Shown: positions 25,885-35,068 of the stretch, in pieces
Numbering within the stretch: the stretch's first letter is position 1
Layout: every line of letters starts with the position of its first letter
Assembly: GCA_024401295.1 (NCBI GenBank)
Contig: JAKSLG010000007.1
Location: 38,243-102,242 of the forward strand
Reading direction: 5' to 3'
Length of the DNA stretch: 64,000 nt
Source of the DNA: Bacteroidales bacterium
GTDB lineage: Bacteria; Bacteroidota; Bacteroidia; Bacteroidales; Marinilabiliaceae
Position numbers and translations under genes: made by a program
Notes under the pieces: generated by a model
What the model was told of the DNA's origin: nothing
Seen by the model: only the letters and a program-made list of their open reading frames with translations
The model's database searches: none

Positions 25885-28800
25885 AAAATCTAGCCTTAAT
25901 ACTATCCCTTCTCGCGTCATGTGTGACGATTTTCGCTCAAAGTGAATCCTCACAAACTCTTTCGCATGCAGAAACACCTGTATTCGAAGAACTTAACGAC
26001 GGACTTTTGACGCGCAACTGTATCGCATTAACAGAAGATTCCGACGGATATATTTGGATTGCGACAACAAACGGCATATTCCGATATGACGGTATCGAAT
26101 ACAAACATTTCTTCTATGACAACGATGCCGATCGATTCCAAAACACCATAAAAGCAATATGCGAAGATAAATTCAACAATTGCATATGGGCATTTCATGG
26201 CGAAAAGAGGAAACTGCTCAGAATAGACAAAAAGACATATCACACTTCGGAACTTGACATCTCCTCAGACGAGATGGAAGAGAACCAGATAAATGTGATG
26301 GGTATATATGCATACAACGACACATTATTGTTTTGCAACCTTCAGTCAAAGCCATACAATTTCTGCTTCATCGACAAACGAAGTGGCGAAACATATCTGA
26401 AATATTACGGAGACAAGAAACGAGGATCAATAACCGTAATGCCGACACTTGTCGGGAATCGCAAATTCATGTCAGTAAATGGCGACCTATACGAAATTAC
26501 GGCCGAGAACGGCATTGACATGGAACTAAGGAAAATAGATGTCACCGGCAAAGGATTGAACGTCATCACGAGACGTTTTTCCGTAAATAACGACTCAACA
26601 ATCATTACCGAACATAGTAATGTAAAAGGGAGTGTTTCATCTTCAAGAACACAGATCTATTCATACAATATCAACAGCGGAAAAGCCGAACATCTTTTCA
26701 ACCTGAATGGCTTCACGAACGGATTGGCTTGTATTGGCAATGATATCTGGATCTCGATGCAACAAGGCGGCCTCATGCAATACAGCATTCAAGACAACAG
26801 CTTGCATGAATTTACAACCTACAACTCATCGGTAATTGCCAACCGCTATTCAACCGTCATGACGGACAATTATCAGCCTATACTATGGATTGCAACGCAT
26901 GAAGGCTTGATGAAAGTTGACTACTTGATTTCAAAATTCCGCATTACGGATACGAGAAAATACAGTGATTCATACACAGACGATATATATGCGACACTGA
27001 AGGACAACAGTGAAACATACTGGTTTGTCAGCCGCGACGGTCTTTTCTCAAAAGGTCCTAACACGAATCTGTACCAACGTATTGATAATGAAGACATAAA
27101 GAGTATCATTACAAAAAACTATAGCGTATTGAGGATTTTGGAAGACAAGGAACGCGAACTTCTATATTTCCACGCATTAAGAGGTATTGTCCGCTATGAC
27201 ATAAAAACGCGGAAAACAAATATTATCAAAAAGACAAACCAACGCATCGAAAAATGCGAAATCATGCCAGACGGTACGTTATTGGCACTTTCTGACGACA
27301 CATTCCATGAAATTGATCCTAACACAGCAAACACGATCAGAAGCTATTCGTATGACAAAGCACTCGTCAAAAAGGCAAGAACATTTTTCTATGATGGAGA
27401 CTCTCTCATATGGATAGGCAACACTTCGTCAGAGATCCTGACATACAACAGGTTGACTGGCATAACGGAATTTCGGACAAGAACCGGAACCGAGAAAAAC
27501 ATCATATCACACATACGACAAACGATTCACAACGGAGAGCGCGAGATATGGATCGCTGCCGGCAAAGATGGCATCAACTTCTATCTTCCCAACAAACAAC
27601 GTCTAACACGCATAGAATATGGCCAATTCCTATCAAAAAACATCAACAATCTAGAGATTGACGGAAAAGGCAACGTCTGGGCCACATCAAACAAGGGCGT
27701 TGTATGCATCGACAATAAGAACGGAAACGTTTACGAATTTGACAAATACAAATATGATTTTGCGCAAACCTTCAGAACAGATGCCATAAGCGTCACAAAC
27801 AACGGCAATATTCTTCTAGGTGCGACCAACAAAATCATAGAATTCAATTCAAACATCACTGATGTCAATGAATATTTCCCAAGTCCGATTGTGACATCAT
27901 ACAGACTCATCAATGCCATGAGTCTGGAATATGAGCAATATACAAAATCTATTTCGCTGGCAAATACCGACACACTTTATATACCTAAAGGAATCCGATC
28001 GCTACAACTATTCGTCAGAATATTAAATCATAGTAATCCTAAGGAGAATATTATCGAATGGCGAAAATCGCCATCAGAAGATGGAACGGAATGGCACATG
28101 GAAAAAACCACAGAGCCAATTGCTTTCTCAAACTTTGCGCCGGGCATCAACAAGATTGAATTGCGATCTTGCAATCAAGAAGGCATACCGACGAACAACA
28201 TAAAGACATTATATATTTATAATGACGTATTCATATACGAGAAACCACTCTTCACACTATATGTCATTATATGCGTCATAATCATTTTCGCAATAACACT
28301 ATATTTCAGAGACAGACAATCGAAACAGCAACGCAAACAGCTTGAAATTGAGGTCAACAACCAAGCTGGCCAGATCATAAAGGCCAATGAGGAACTAAAG
28401 ATATCGCAGGACAAAGTCGTGCAACAGAATGCAGAACTACGAAGATATCGCGACCACCTCATGCAGGAAGTCGAACAACGTACAGTGGAACTGGACGACG
28501 CCAGAAAAAAAGCAGAAGAAGCAAGTAAACTGAAGTCGGCATTCCTTGCTACACTCTCACATGAGGTACGTACACCAATGAACTGCATTGTCGGATTCTC
28601 CAAACTTCTTGACGATGACACATGCTCTGATGAAGAACGCAAAGAATTCATTCATCTCATCCAAGAAAGCAGCCAGAGCATGCTCGTTCTGGTTAACGAT
28701 CTTTTGGACGTATCACGCATCGAAAGCGGACAGTTGCGCATAAACACGGCCGATTTTGAAGTCTCAAAAGAGGTCTACGACGTCTATAAGATTCTGTCAG

Positions 28801-29258
28801 TAGAACGCAAAAACCAGAATGTCAAATTCAACCTGTTTGCAAGTCCGAAACTCAACGGACGCATCATACACAGCGACAAAGAGCGTTTCCGTCAGATCAT
28901 TATCAACATCTGCTACAATGCCTTCAAGTTCACAGAAAACGGATATGTCAACCTTCATGCAGACATCATCACACCAGACGAACTCAGCAGATACGGATGC
29001 AAAACGATTCCTGAAGATTTGTCGGCATTCGACCTTCTGCTATGCCGCATTGAAGACAGCGGTATTGGAATTCCGGCCGACAAAGCAACAATTATTTTCG
29101 AACCGTTCCGCAAGCTGAATAACAACAAGACATTGTATCCAGGACTCGGACTGGGACTCAACATCGTAAAGAACCTAATCGAGTTACTCAAGGGTCAAAT
29201 ATGGCTGAAGAGCCACGAAGGACAAGGCACAACATTCTATTTTTACCTTCCATTCTGA
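25881..29258 (+). CDS. Sensor histidine kinase with two-component-regulator propeller domain
   Basis: A 1125-residue membrane sensor. A signal peptide (KNLALILSLLASCVTIFAQ) follows a TTG start that overlaps the Nudix stop. Residues ~35-690 are propeller repeats with blades such as GYIWIATTNGIFRYDG, ILWIATHEGLMKVD and NVWATSNKGVVCID. A Y_Y_Y-like domain precedes one transmembrane segment (about 790-812, FTLYVIICVIIIFAITLYF). A coiled coil leads to the HisKA motif FLATLSHEVRTPMN (His894 is the phosphorylation site). The ATPase domain has NICYNAFKFTENG (N box), DSGIGIPADKA (G1) and GLGLGLNIVKNL (G2). Unlike the hybrid kinases of Bacteroidetes glycan loci it stops after the ATPase domain, with no receiver or DNA-binding domain, and no response regulator is in the window. 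The signal may be a glycan fragment in the periplasm. Confidence 0.88.
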   Translation: MKNLALILSLLASCVTIFAQSESSQTLSHAETPVFEELNDGLLTRNCIALTEDSDGYIWIATTNGIFRYDGIEYKHFFYDNDADRFQNTIKAICEDKFNNCIWAFHGEKRKLLRIDKKTYHTSELDISSDEMEENQINVMGIYAYNDTLLFCNLQSKPYNFCFIDKRSGETYLKYYGDKKRGSITVMPTLVGNRKFMSVNGDLYEITAENGIDMELRKIDVTGKGLNVITRRFSVNNDSTIITEHSNVKGSVSSSRTQIYSYNINSGKAEHLFNLNGFTNGLACIGNDIWISMQQGGLMQYSIQDNSLHEFTTYNSSVIANRYSTVMTDNYQPILWIATHEGLMKVDYLISKFRITDTRKYSDSYTDDIYATLKDNSETYWFVSRDGLFSKGPNTNLYQRIDNEDIKSIITKNYSVLRILEDKERELLYFHALRGIVRYDIKTRKTNIIKKTNQRIEKCEIMPDGTLLALSDDTFHEIDPNTANTIRSYSYDKALVKKARTFFYDGDSLIWIGNTSSEILTYNRLTGITEFRTRTGTEKNIISHIRQTIHNGEREIWIAAGKDGINFYLPNKQRLTRIEYGQFLSKNINNLEIDGKGNVWATSNKGVVCIDNKNGNVYEFDKYKYDFAQTFRTDAISVTNNGNILLGATNKIIEFNSNITDVNEYFPSPIVTSYRLINAMSLEYEQYTKSISLANTDTLYIPKGIRSLQLFVRILNHSNPKENIIEWRKSPSEDGTEWHMEKTTEPIAFSNFAPGINKIELRSCNQEGIPTNNIKTLYIYNDVFIYEKPLFTLYVIICVIIIFAITLYFRDRQSKQQRKQLEIEVNNQAGQIIKANEELKISQDKVVQQNAELRRYRDHLMQEVEQRTVELDDARKKAEEASKLKSAFLATLSHEVRTPMNCIVGFSKLLDDDTCSDEERKEFIHLIQESSQSMLVLVNDLLDVSRIESGQLRINTADFEVSKEVYDVYKILSVERKNQNVKFNLFASPKLNGRIIHSDKERFRQIIINICYNAFKFTENGYVNLHADIITPDELSRYGCKTIPEDLSAFDLLLCRIEDSGIGIPADKATIIFEPFRKLNNNKTLYPGLGLGLNIVKNLIELLKGQIWLKSHEGQGTTFYFYLPF

Positions 29259-29266
29259 CGAAAAAA

Positions 29267-30067
29267 ATGCTGGCATCGAAGAAAATACATCAAGCGAAAG
29301 AGACGCTCAAGTATCATCTCAACTCAGGGTATTGGCGTGGACACCACGTTCATAGTCCGTTCGTATATCACATGGTCCGCCACGTGATTACCATACGAAA
29401 GACCAATAGAATACTCAAACAAAACGCCAGACAATACAGACAAGAACTTCTTGCCGACAATCGCGAAATCGATGTAGTGGACTATGGCACGGGGGCTAAT
29501 CGCAATGCCAGAAGAAAGATCTCTTCCATTGCACGAAATGCGGCAATTGAGCAGAAATACGGTCTCATGCTCGCAAGACTTATAGAAGACCTTAAGCCTA
29601 AAACGATTGTTGAACTTGGCACTTCTCTAGGCATCAGCACGTTCTACATGGCATCGGCCGCAACAAATGATACAAAAATAATAAGCATAGAAGGAAGTCC
29701 TGCTTGTGCCGAAATAGCAAAGAAAAAACTTCTGGATTCATGTGACAAGAATATAGACATTCGCGTTGGCAATTTCGACACTCTACTGCCAGACGTCATT
29801 ACAGAAACAGGGACGCCAGACTTCGTTTATGTTGACGGAAACCATACATACGAGGCGACAATGCGTTACTTCAACATGCTGGCTGAAACCAGACCTGAAA
29901 ACATGTGCATCGTATTTGACGACATCCATTGGTCTGCAGGAATGTCAAAAGCATGGGATGAGATTTGTGCATCAGAACAGGTCATGACAAGCATCGACCT
30001 TTTGCACATGGGAATTGTCTTCTTCCGAACGGGCTGCCAAAAAGAATTCTACAGGGTGCGATGGTAA
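29267..30067 (+). CDS. Class I SAM-dependent methyltransferase, O-methyltransferase-like
   Basis: A 266-residue protein from ATG 29267, eight bases after the kinase stop; the longer frame runs back into the kinase and was not used. Residues ~20-30 contain GYWRGHHVHSPFVYHMV. The SAM-binding motif I is IVELGTSLGISTFYMA (about 112-127), followed by IISIEGSPACAEIAKK and the acidic DFVYVDGNHTYEAT, and later IVFDDIHWSAGM. The order matches the YrrM/catechol O-methyltransferase group. The natural substrate is unknown. It faces the CrtI-like gene with only eight bases between stops. Confidence 0.78.
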   Translation: MLASKKIHQAKETLKYHLNSGYWRGHHVHSPFVYHMVRHVITIRKTNRILKQNARQYRQELLADNREIDVVDYGTGANRNARRKISSIARNAAIEQKYGLMLARLIEDLKPKTIVELGTSLGISTFYMASAATNDTKIISIEGSPACAEIAKKKLLDSCDKNIDIRVGNFDTLLPDVITETGTPDFVYVDGNHTYEATMRYFNMLAETRPENMCIVFDDIHWSAGMSKAWDEICASEQVMTSIDLLHMGIVFFRTGCQKEFYRVRW

Positions 30068-30075
30068 CGAGAAAA

Positions 30076-31566
30076 TCATCGCAACATTTTTGCAACTTTA
30101 TATGCTGTAGCAAGAGCTATCGGTACACCACCGCCTGCAACCGTCCAATGGCCGCACATAGCAAAATGCTTTAATCCTGGCAAAGTATAGCGCATTGCCG
30201 TCTTTTTCGTAATATCATCAGGCGGAGTCCAGCCTTGCGAAGATCCCCATAGATTTGAAGTATATCGCTCAAATGTTGCTGGCGTGACGACATCAGTAAC
30301 CTCCACCGACGAGCGCCAATCATCGCCCAGACGAACAGACAGACACTCCATTACATTTCTTTCAACTTCATTTTTCGCATCTAAATACGACTGCCTGTCA
30401 TTAAGACGCAAATCTATCCACCACTTTCCTTCATGAGTCGGCAAATTGACAATCATTGTCGTCTTTCCGGAAGAAAGAGCCGAATCATAGTTATACGTCT
30501 CAACTTCAAGGTTTTCTATCAAGGTTCCATCTGGGAGGGAAAATTCCGGAATCGGATAACGTTCAAAATGGGAATATTCCTTCATTGTCCTATTAACGCC
30601 AATAAAAAGACGACAATAGGACCAGAAAACATCTTCTTTTCGAGGCTGCATCAAATCAAGCATGGACTTCGACGCATATTTTCCTCCGAGTGCATCGAAC
30701 ACAGTCCAATGCCAATCAGCAGCCGAAACGACGAAATCAGCCTTTGTCTGTTGTCCATTCTCAAGCAAAAGTCCTTCAGCCAAGCCATCATGGACAACAA
30801 CACTTTTCACGCCACAACCGAGATGCAAATCGCCACCATTCGACAGATATTCATCACGAAGACGATCTGAAAAAGCAGACGATCCGCCAATCGGATATTG
30901 TGCCACACCAGCCGAAGCATACGCCTGAGCAAACATTACGACTGTCATTCGCATCTCTCGGTCGTAAAGACGCTCCACTGCCATACGAAGAAACGGACTT
31001 GAGAACTTTTTTGCAAAATCCCGATTGCTCACCTTTCCCCATCGTTTCATAAAAATGCCAACGGGCAATAGTCGCATTAGCTTGATACCAAGCACTATAT
31101 TGCGAACAATATTATTACTCCAAAGAGGTGGCAGATATGGAAGATTTCGGATAATAAGCCGGACTTTAGATGCCCACAGACGAATAATTCGCGCATCCTC
31201 AGGAGCGATATCCATGAGGTAAGCCTCGAATTTGTCTATATCATTGTAAAAATGAAAAACATTATTTCCATGTCTATCTTTCAAAGGAAGTTCAATCTGA
31301 ACCTTCTCTTCGTGATTATGGAAAGGCATCGTATCTATATCGAGGACCTGCTTCCACATCTCATGGAACGACGAGCCTTTGCGCGCTCCAAGAATCCAAT
31401 GGACACATCCATTGAATGTATAACCCTTACGGCTCCAATTAACGCATAGTCCGCCACAACGAGGCTGACGTTCATATATGGATGTGGCAAAACCCTTCTT
31501 CTGAAGCAAAATGCCGAGAGAAAGTCCTGCAATACCTGCGCCAATTATATGAATCCGTTTTGCCAT
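30076..31566 (-). CDS. FAD-dependent oxidoreductase, CrtI/phytoene-desaturase-like
   Basis: A 496-residue flavoprotein. The N-terminus has the dinucleotide-binding fold IHIIGAGIAGLSLGILLQ followed by CGGLCVNWSRKGYTFNGCVH, as in carotenoid desaturases and retinol saturases. The C-terminal FAD motif FAMCGHWTVAGGGVPIALAT closes the fold. The PIGGSSAFSDRL region in the middle is the typical substrate-domain hinge of this family. It oxidises or reduces a hydrophobic polyene-like substrate in related proteins; no carotenoid genes are nearby, so the role is open. A TATCTTTG -7 box lies 18 bases upstream of the ATG. Confidence 0.82.
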   Translation of the reverse strand: MAKRIHIIGAGIAGLSLGILLQKKGFATSIYERQPRCGGLCVNWSRKGYTFNGCVHWILGARKGSSFHEMWKQVLDIDTMPFHNHEEKVQIELPLKDRHGNNVFHFYNDIDKFEAYLMDIAPEDARIIRLWASKVRLIIRNLPYLPPLWSNNIVRNIVLGIKLMRLLPVGIFMKRWGKVSNRDFAKKFSSPFLRMAVERLYDREMRMTVVMFAQAYASAGVAQYPIGGSSAFSDRLRDEYLSNGGDLHLGCGVKSVVVHDGLAEGLLLENGQQTKADFVVSAADWHWTVFDALGGKYASKSMLDLMQPRKEDVFWSYCRLFIGVNRTMKEYSHFERYPIPEFSLPDGTLIENLEVETYNYDSALSSGKTTMIVNLPTHEGKWWIDLRLNDRQSYLDAKNEVERNVMECLSVRLGDDWRSSVEVTDVVTPATFERYTSNLWGSSQGWTPPDDITKKTAMRYTLPGLKHFAMCGHWTVAGGGVPIALATAYKVAKMLR

Positions 31567-31583
31567 AAATCAAATTACACTTG

Positions 31584-31591
31584 CAAAGATA
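31584..31591 (-). promoter_or_regulatory. Candidate -7 box of the CrtI-like gene
   Basis: Minus-strand TATCTTTG, matching TAnnTTTG. TTTG is found about 23 bases upstream, a little far for a standard -33 box. Confidence 0.4.
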
Positions 31592-31627
31592 TGCAACAAA
31601 GGCCAACAGTCTTACAAATAAACAGAC

Positions 31628-31659
31628 AAAAAAAAGGGCGGAATCACAAGATTCCGCCC
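31628..31659 (-). terminator. Strong terminator of the TPR lipoprotein gene
   Basis: Perfect ten-base arms GGGCGGAATC (31636-31645) and GATTCCGCCC (31650-31659) with loop ACAA; on the minus strand it is followed by eight T. Confidence 0.92.
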
Positions 31660-31681
31660 CGACTATCGTAATATCTAAATA

Positions 31682-33415
31682 TTAGTCAACGATTGCCTTG
31701 AATGTTGAATCCTCGAAGTACTTAACGAATTCCATGTCAGTCTTAGCATAAGACTTCCACTTAGACTCGAGGTTAACTGCCTTGCGGAGGTTCTCCATAA
31801 CTGGATCCTTCTCAGCCTTACGAGCGCTTGCAACAGCCTTGAGGTAGTACTTGAGACCTACTTCCTGGTTGTTAGCGTTGAGGAGCTGGAGGGCAGCATC
31901 ATACTTTTCAACAAGAATCTTGCAGATTGCAGCGTTGAGTGAAGTGCTAGCACCGAAGTATTCCTCAGCCTTAGCATAGTCACCCTCGAGGAGAGCGATA
32001 ACGCCGAGGTTCTGATCGAGTTCTGAACCTACACCAGCAGCCTTACCGAAGTATTCCTTAGCAGCAGCATAGTTCTGCTCAGCGATAGCGATAACACCAA
32101 GGTTATTTTCAACCTCTGGAGTAGCCTGAATCTTCTCAGCAGCTTCGAACTTAGCCTTAGCACCCTTTACGTCACCCTTCTGATAGAGAACAACACCGAG
32201 GTTGTTGACAGCACGCCAATCGTTAGCGTTCTGGCTAGCAGCAGCTTCCAAAACCTTCTTCTGATTGTCGAGGTCGCCATCATAAAGCTTAGCAGCATAG
32301 AGGATTTCCTCTACGTTGAGCTGAGCAGGATCGCTTACAGAGAGAGACTTGAGTTCGTCATCGCTCTTACCGATGAGTTCGCTGTTAACAGTGATTGTAG
32401 AACGACGGAGTGGTGGGAGGATCTGCTCTGCGATAACCTTGTATGCAGCAGAGAGGTTCTTGATTTCCTTTTCACGTACGTCTGGATCAGAGTACATAGA
32501 GAGAACGCGAAGGATAAGTTCCTTGTCCTGAATGTCGCTCTTTTCCATAGCAGCCTTGAAGCCGTCCCAGTCCTCTGGAGTGCTCTTAGCAATTACGTTA
32601 GCAGAAGCATCAGCCTTCTTAAGCTGCTTCTGGATATAATCCTTTGCAGAATTCTCACGCTTAGAAGCGAGGTTTGTGTTGAGGTCTGTAGCACCATCTG
32701 GTGAAGCATAAGCAGCAACTACAACATCCTTCAAGTTCTTGTTCTCAGCTTCCTTAACAGCCTTAATGTACTCGTTGATAGCCTTTACATCATCCTTGCT
32801 CAACTCGCCTGTGCGGATGTCAGCCTTGTTGATGAGGTAGATGAGGTCTGCAGACTGCTCTTCGTTGATGATACGAGAGAAAGCATCCTTACCTGGAGTT
32901 GCTACACCAGCCTCGCTGCCGAGGAGAGTATAAGTAGCGATAACACCCTTAGCGATTGGGGCGAGTTCGAGGTCCTTCTGTGAATCAACGTTGATTGACT
33001 CGTCACCACGAGTAAGCTTCAAACGAACGATGAGGTCAGAAACACGCATCTTGTCGTTGAAATCTACGCTCTGCTCTGGGTAAGCGATCTGACCGCCAGT
33101 TGCGTAAGCAATTGTCTTGCCAGAGTTGTCAGCTACAGCCTCACCGTAAACAGTGATTGAAGGATAAACAGTTTCGCCACCATCATAAACCAATACTGGA
33201 GTGATTTCAGCAGAAACCTTCTTGTCCCAAATCTTAGCTGGAACGTTAGCCTTGAAAGACATAGGGACTTTGCCGCCACGTGCTTCGAGAACCTCAGGTG
33301 TAACTGTGTACGAAATCTGCTTAGCAGCTTCCTTCATCTTATCCAAGCCTCCACAGCTTGCGAGAAGTGCAGCCAACGCAACAGATCCGATCAATGTAAA
33401 TCTTGTCTGTTTCAT
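31682..33415 (-). CDS. TPR-containing lipoprotein, OmpA-like C-terminal region suspected
   Basis: A 577-residue lipoprotein: signal MKQTRFTLIGSVALAALLAS with lipobox LLASC; the Cys at 21 is lipidated. Residues ~40-190 are beta-rich. The stretch VVVAAYASPDGATDLNTNLA with SKRENSAKDYI (about 235-270) resembles the peptidoglycan-binding OmpA/MotB motif (ASPDG ... N..LS..RA..V). The C-terminal ~230 residues are TPR units (WRAVNNLGVVLYQKGDVKGA; EVENNLGVIAIAEQNYAAAK). The codon choice is strongly biased, the promoter is good and the terminator is strong, so this is probably an abundant envelope protein. Related lipoproteins occur throughout Bacteroidales. It probably sits at the outer membrane facing the periplasm. 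Confidence 0.82.
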   Translation of the reverse strand: MKQTRFTLIGSVALAALLASCGGLDKMKEAAKQISYTVTPEVLEARGGKVPMSFKANVPAKIWDKKVSAEITPVLVYDGGETVYPSITVYGEAVADNSGKTIAYATGGQIAYPEQSVDFNDKMRVSDLIVRLKLTRGDESINVDSQKDLELAPIAKGVIATYTLLGSEAGVATPGKDAFSRIINEEQSADLIYLINKADIRTGELSKDDVKAINEYIKAVKEAENKNLKDVVVAAYASPDGATDLNTNLASKRENSAKDYIQKQLKKADASANVIAKSTPEDWDGFKAAMEKSDIQDKELILRVLSMYSDPDVREKEIKNLSAAYKVIAEQILPPLRRSTITVNSELIGKSDDELKSLSVSDPAQLNVEEILYAAKLYDGDLDNQKKVLEAAASQNANDWRAVNNLGVVLYQKGDVKGAKAKFEAAEKIQATPEVENNLGVIAIAEQNYAAAKEYFGKAAGVGSELDQNLGVIALLEGDYAKAEEYFGASTSLNAAICKILVEKYDAALQLLNANNQEVGLKYYLKAVASARKAEKDPVMENLRKAVNLESKWKSYAKTDMEFVKYFEDSTFKAIVD

Positions 33416-33484
33416 AATTTAATTTATAATTTAAAGTTTTATTCTAAATTTACTGCGTATGCTTACAATACGCTATATACGATG

Positions 33485-33517
33485 CAAAGTTATAACTTAT
33501 TATCGAAAAGAAACAAT
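33485..33517 (-). promoter_or_regulatory. Promoter of the TPR lipoprotein gene
   Basis: On the minus strand: ATTG, 21 bases, then TAACTTTG (33485-33492). The -7 box is exact; the -33 box is a partial match. The start point lies about 60 bases before the ATG. Confidence 0.65.
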
Positions 33518-33607
33518 TTTTTCCTGTTCTTTTTTACATAATACTGCGTGTAGTACGTTCTATTTCTCATATCCTTTTAGATAATGACATTTCAGTCTTG
33601 TTCAAAT

Positions 33608-33963
33608 GACAAATTTGTCGATGTTAAAATGTTAAATGTTAAATGTTAAATCGATGCAATTCTCATTTTGCATTATGACGTTAACGAAAGAGACTCAAAT
33701 ATAGAAAATCGCGCGCACGATATATATGTATATCGATTAAGAGAAAGATGATATTGAAGAAATAGAACATATAAGTTTTTAAACTCCATAGGATTGAACC
33801 TTGGAAGCGAGTGTGTAGAATGTCAAACAGGTCCATTTTAACATTTAACATTTTAACATGTGTGTCTGAGTATCGAATTTGACATTCGTCGCGATGTAGC
33901 AACTGCAGACTCCTCGTGGTTGCAAAAAAAGAGCACGAGGATGTTAATTTGTTAAATGTTAAA
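33608..33963. repeat. AT-rich gene-free region with three TGTTAAA arrays and inverted repeats
   Basis: This is the centre of an ~800-base stretch (33416-34208) without a credible gene. Four TGTTAAA copies start at 33622, 33630, 33637 and 33644, flanked on both sides by TCGATG. Three copies in the opposite sense (TTTAACA) start at 33837, 33844 and 33852, enclosed by a ten-base inverted repeat, GAATGTCAAA (33818-33827) and TTTGACATTC (33878-33887). A third cluster (TGTTAAT, TGTTAAA, TGTTAAA) lies at 33942-33963. Other symmetric elements are GACAAATTTGTC (33608-33619), CGATATA-TATG-TATATCG (33718-33735) and CCTCGTG/CACGAGG (33912-33940). Nothing in the region looks like a transposase or CRISPR. 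Confidence 0.6.
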
Positions 33964-34088
33964 AACGATGATTTCCTTATTGTCATCTTGAGTTGCACAT
34001 CATCATTTCATACATTCAATTCTCAGGGTTTTACAAAATGTAAGAGTGTAAAATCCGGGACGGTATTGATTTGTGGTATGGGACAAAC

Positions 34089-34120
34089 CTTGATTGGGAT
34101 GCGACAACATGGTAGCTTTG
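34089..34120 (+). promoter_or_regulatory. Promoter of the HU-like remnant
   Basis: CTTG, 20 bases, then TAGCTTTG (34113-34120), a good Bacteroidetes promoter. Its transcript would begin near 34,127 and enter the truncated HU-like frame at 34209, then run antisense to the C_GCAxxG_C_C gene. Confidence 0.65.
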
Positions 34121-34208
34121 CACTTGGAAATCAGAACATGCCGATTCTAGATGAGCACGTAGCTGATTGACCATGTGTAACAGAGTAAACAATTAAACAT
34201 TCATTCTT

Positions 34209-34268
34209 ATGGCAATCAAGGTAAAAGCAGTTGAGCGCAATGTCTCTTTCGACAAGAATATCGAGGTA
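34209..34268 (+). pseudogene. N-terminal remnant of a Bacteroidales HU-like DNA-binding protein gene
   Basis: The first ~18 codons read MAIKVKAVERNVSFDKN, the opening of the Bacteroidales HU-like family (about 120-160 residues long). After codon ~18 no frame continues the family: the plus-one frame stops at once, the other gives about 20 unrelated residues, and the original frame runs open into the antisense of the C_GCAxxG_C_C gene. The upstream leader and promoter are intact. So this is a gene cut off by a deletion or rearrangement. The match is from memory of the family and should be tested by alignment. Confidence 0.6.
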
Positions 34269-34326
34269 AGAATATTGCTGGTTACTATTTTCAATTGCAT
34301 CAGAAGACTGATATCCAAGTTTGATT

Positions 34327-34797
34327 CTATGACAATGAATCCAAATATTCTGCAAAGATTCGAGCAGCACTCTCGACTTTGGCCACGCACGGACGCCTCT
34401 TATAATAATCGGCATTTCGTTCGTCCGGCACAAAGTTGCCCATCGGAACTGGGCCATCAAGTCCAAGAAGTTCGGCACATATCAAACTGCCATTTTCCTC
34501 TTTTGATTTTGCGAGCAGTTCCTGAACGACTTTATAGCAATGCGCCTTGCCTTCCTTGTCACCGCCTTCAGTCTGACCATCGTTCAATCCTGCCAGAACG
34601 ACTATGCCTGACACGGCACCACACATCATTCTCATGCGGCCTACCCCACCACCAAATCCGGCGGAGATAAGTTTGGCTTGCCTATCATCCAGGTCATATA
34701 GGTCAGCAAATGCAGCCACAACACTTTGGCAACATCCATAACCACTCATAAATATATCTACAGCGCGTTGAATACGCTCCTCGAATTCCGGTTTCAT
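34327..34797 (-). CDS. C_GCAxxG_C_C family protein
   Basis: A 156-residue protein from ATG 34797 (the frame is open 13 codons further). It has the family pattern of conserved cysteines: GYGCCQSVVAAFAD (near residue 20), the glycine-rich GFGGGVGRMRMMCGAVSG (about 45-62), CYKVV, ICAELLG and a Cys near residue 135 (RRPCVAKV). Members are thought to be redox or metal-associated proteins, often near oxidoreductases; the exact reaction is not known. The 3' end meets the truncated HU-like gene, which reads towards it. Confidence 0.85.
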   Translation of the reverse strand: MKPEFEERIQRAVDIFMSGYGCCQSVVAAFADLYDLDDRQAKLISAGFGGGVGRMRMMCGAVSGIVVLAGLNDGQTEGGDKEGKAHCYKVVQELLAKSKEENGSLICAELLGLDGPVPMGNFVPDERNADYYKRRPCVAKVESAARIFAEYLDSLS

Positions 34798-35068
34798 AGC
34801 AACAATCAATTGATTACGTAGTGCAAAAATAGCCAATATCAGAATAAATGCAAAGCACAGACTTCACATCGACACACAGTCCTTGGTGCTATTACGAGAC
34901 AAAAATCGCCCGTTTGTCGATAAAAAGCATCGATTAATAGACAAACGCGGCTGCATAGAGGTTGACACATTGTTTTTGGCACGCACTTTGCATTTCACCA
35001 AGTACCGATGGTTACGAAACTAACCAAAGGCAAAAAACTAAATGTTAAACGCATAAAAACTTAGAGAT

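Noticed and set aside
33600-33970. Considered a CRISPR array or iteron-type origin
   Set aside because: Repeats are only 7 bases with no spacers, and no cas, rep or par genes are in the window.
34209-34670. Open frame of 153 codons starting with the HU-like N-terminus
   Set aside because: Beyond the first ~18 codons it is the antisense of the C_GCAxxG_C_C gene; treated as a truncated remnant, not a full gene.
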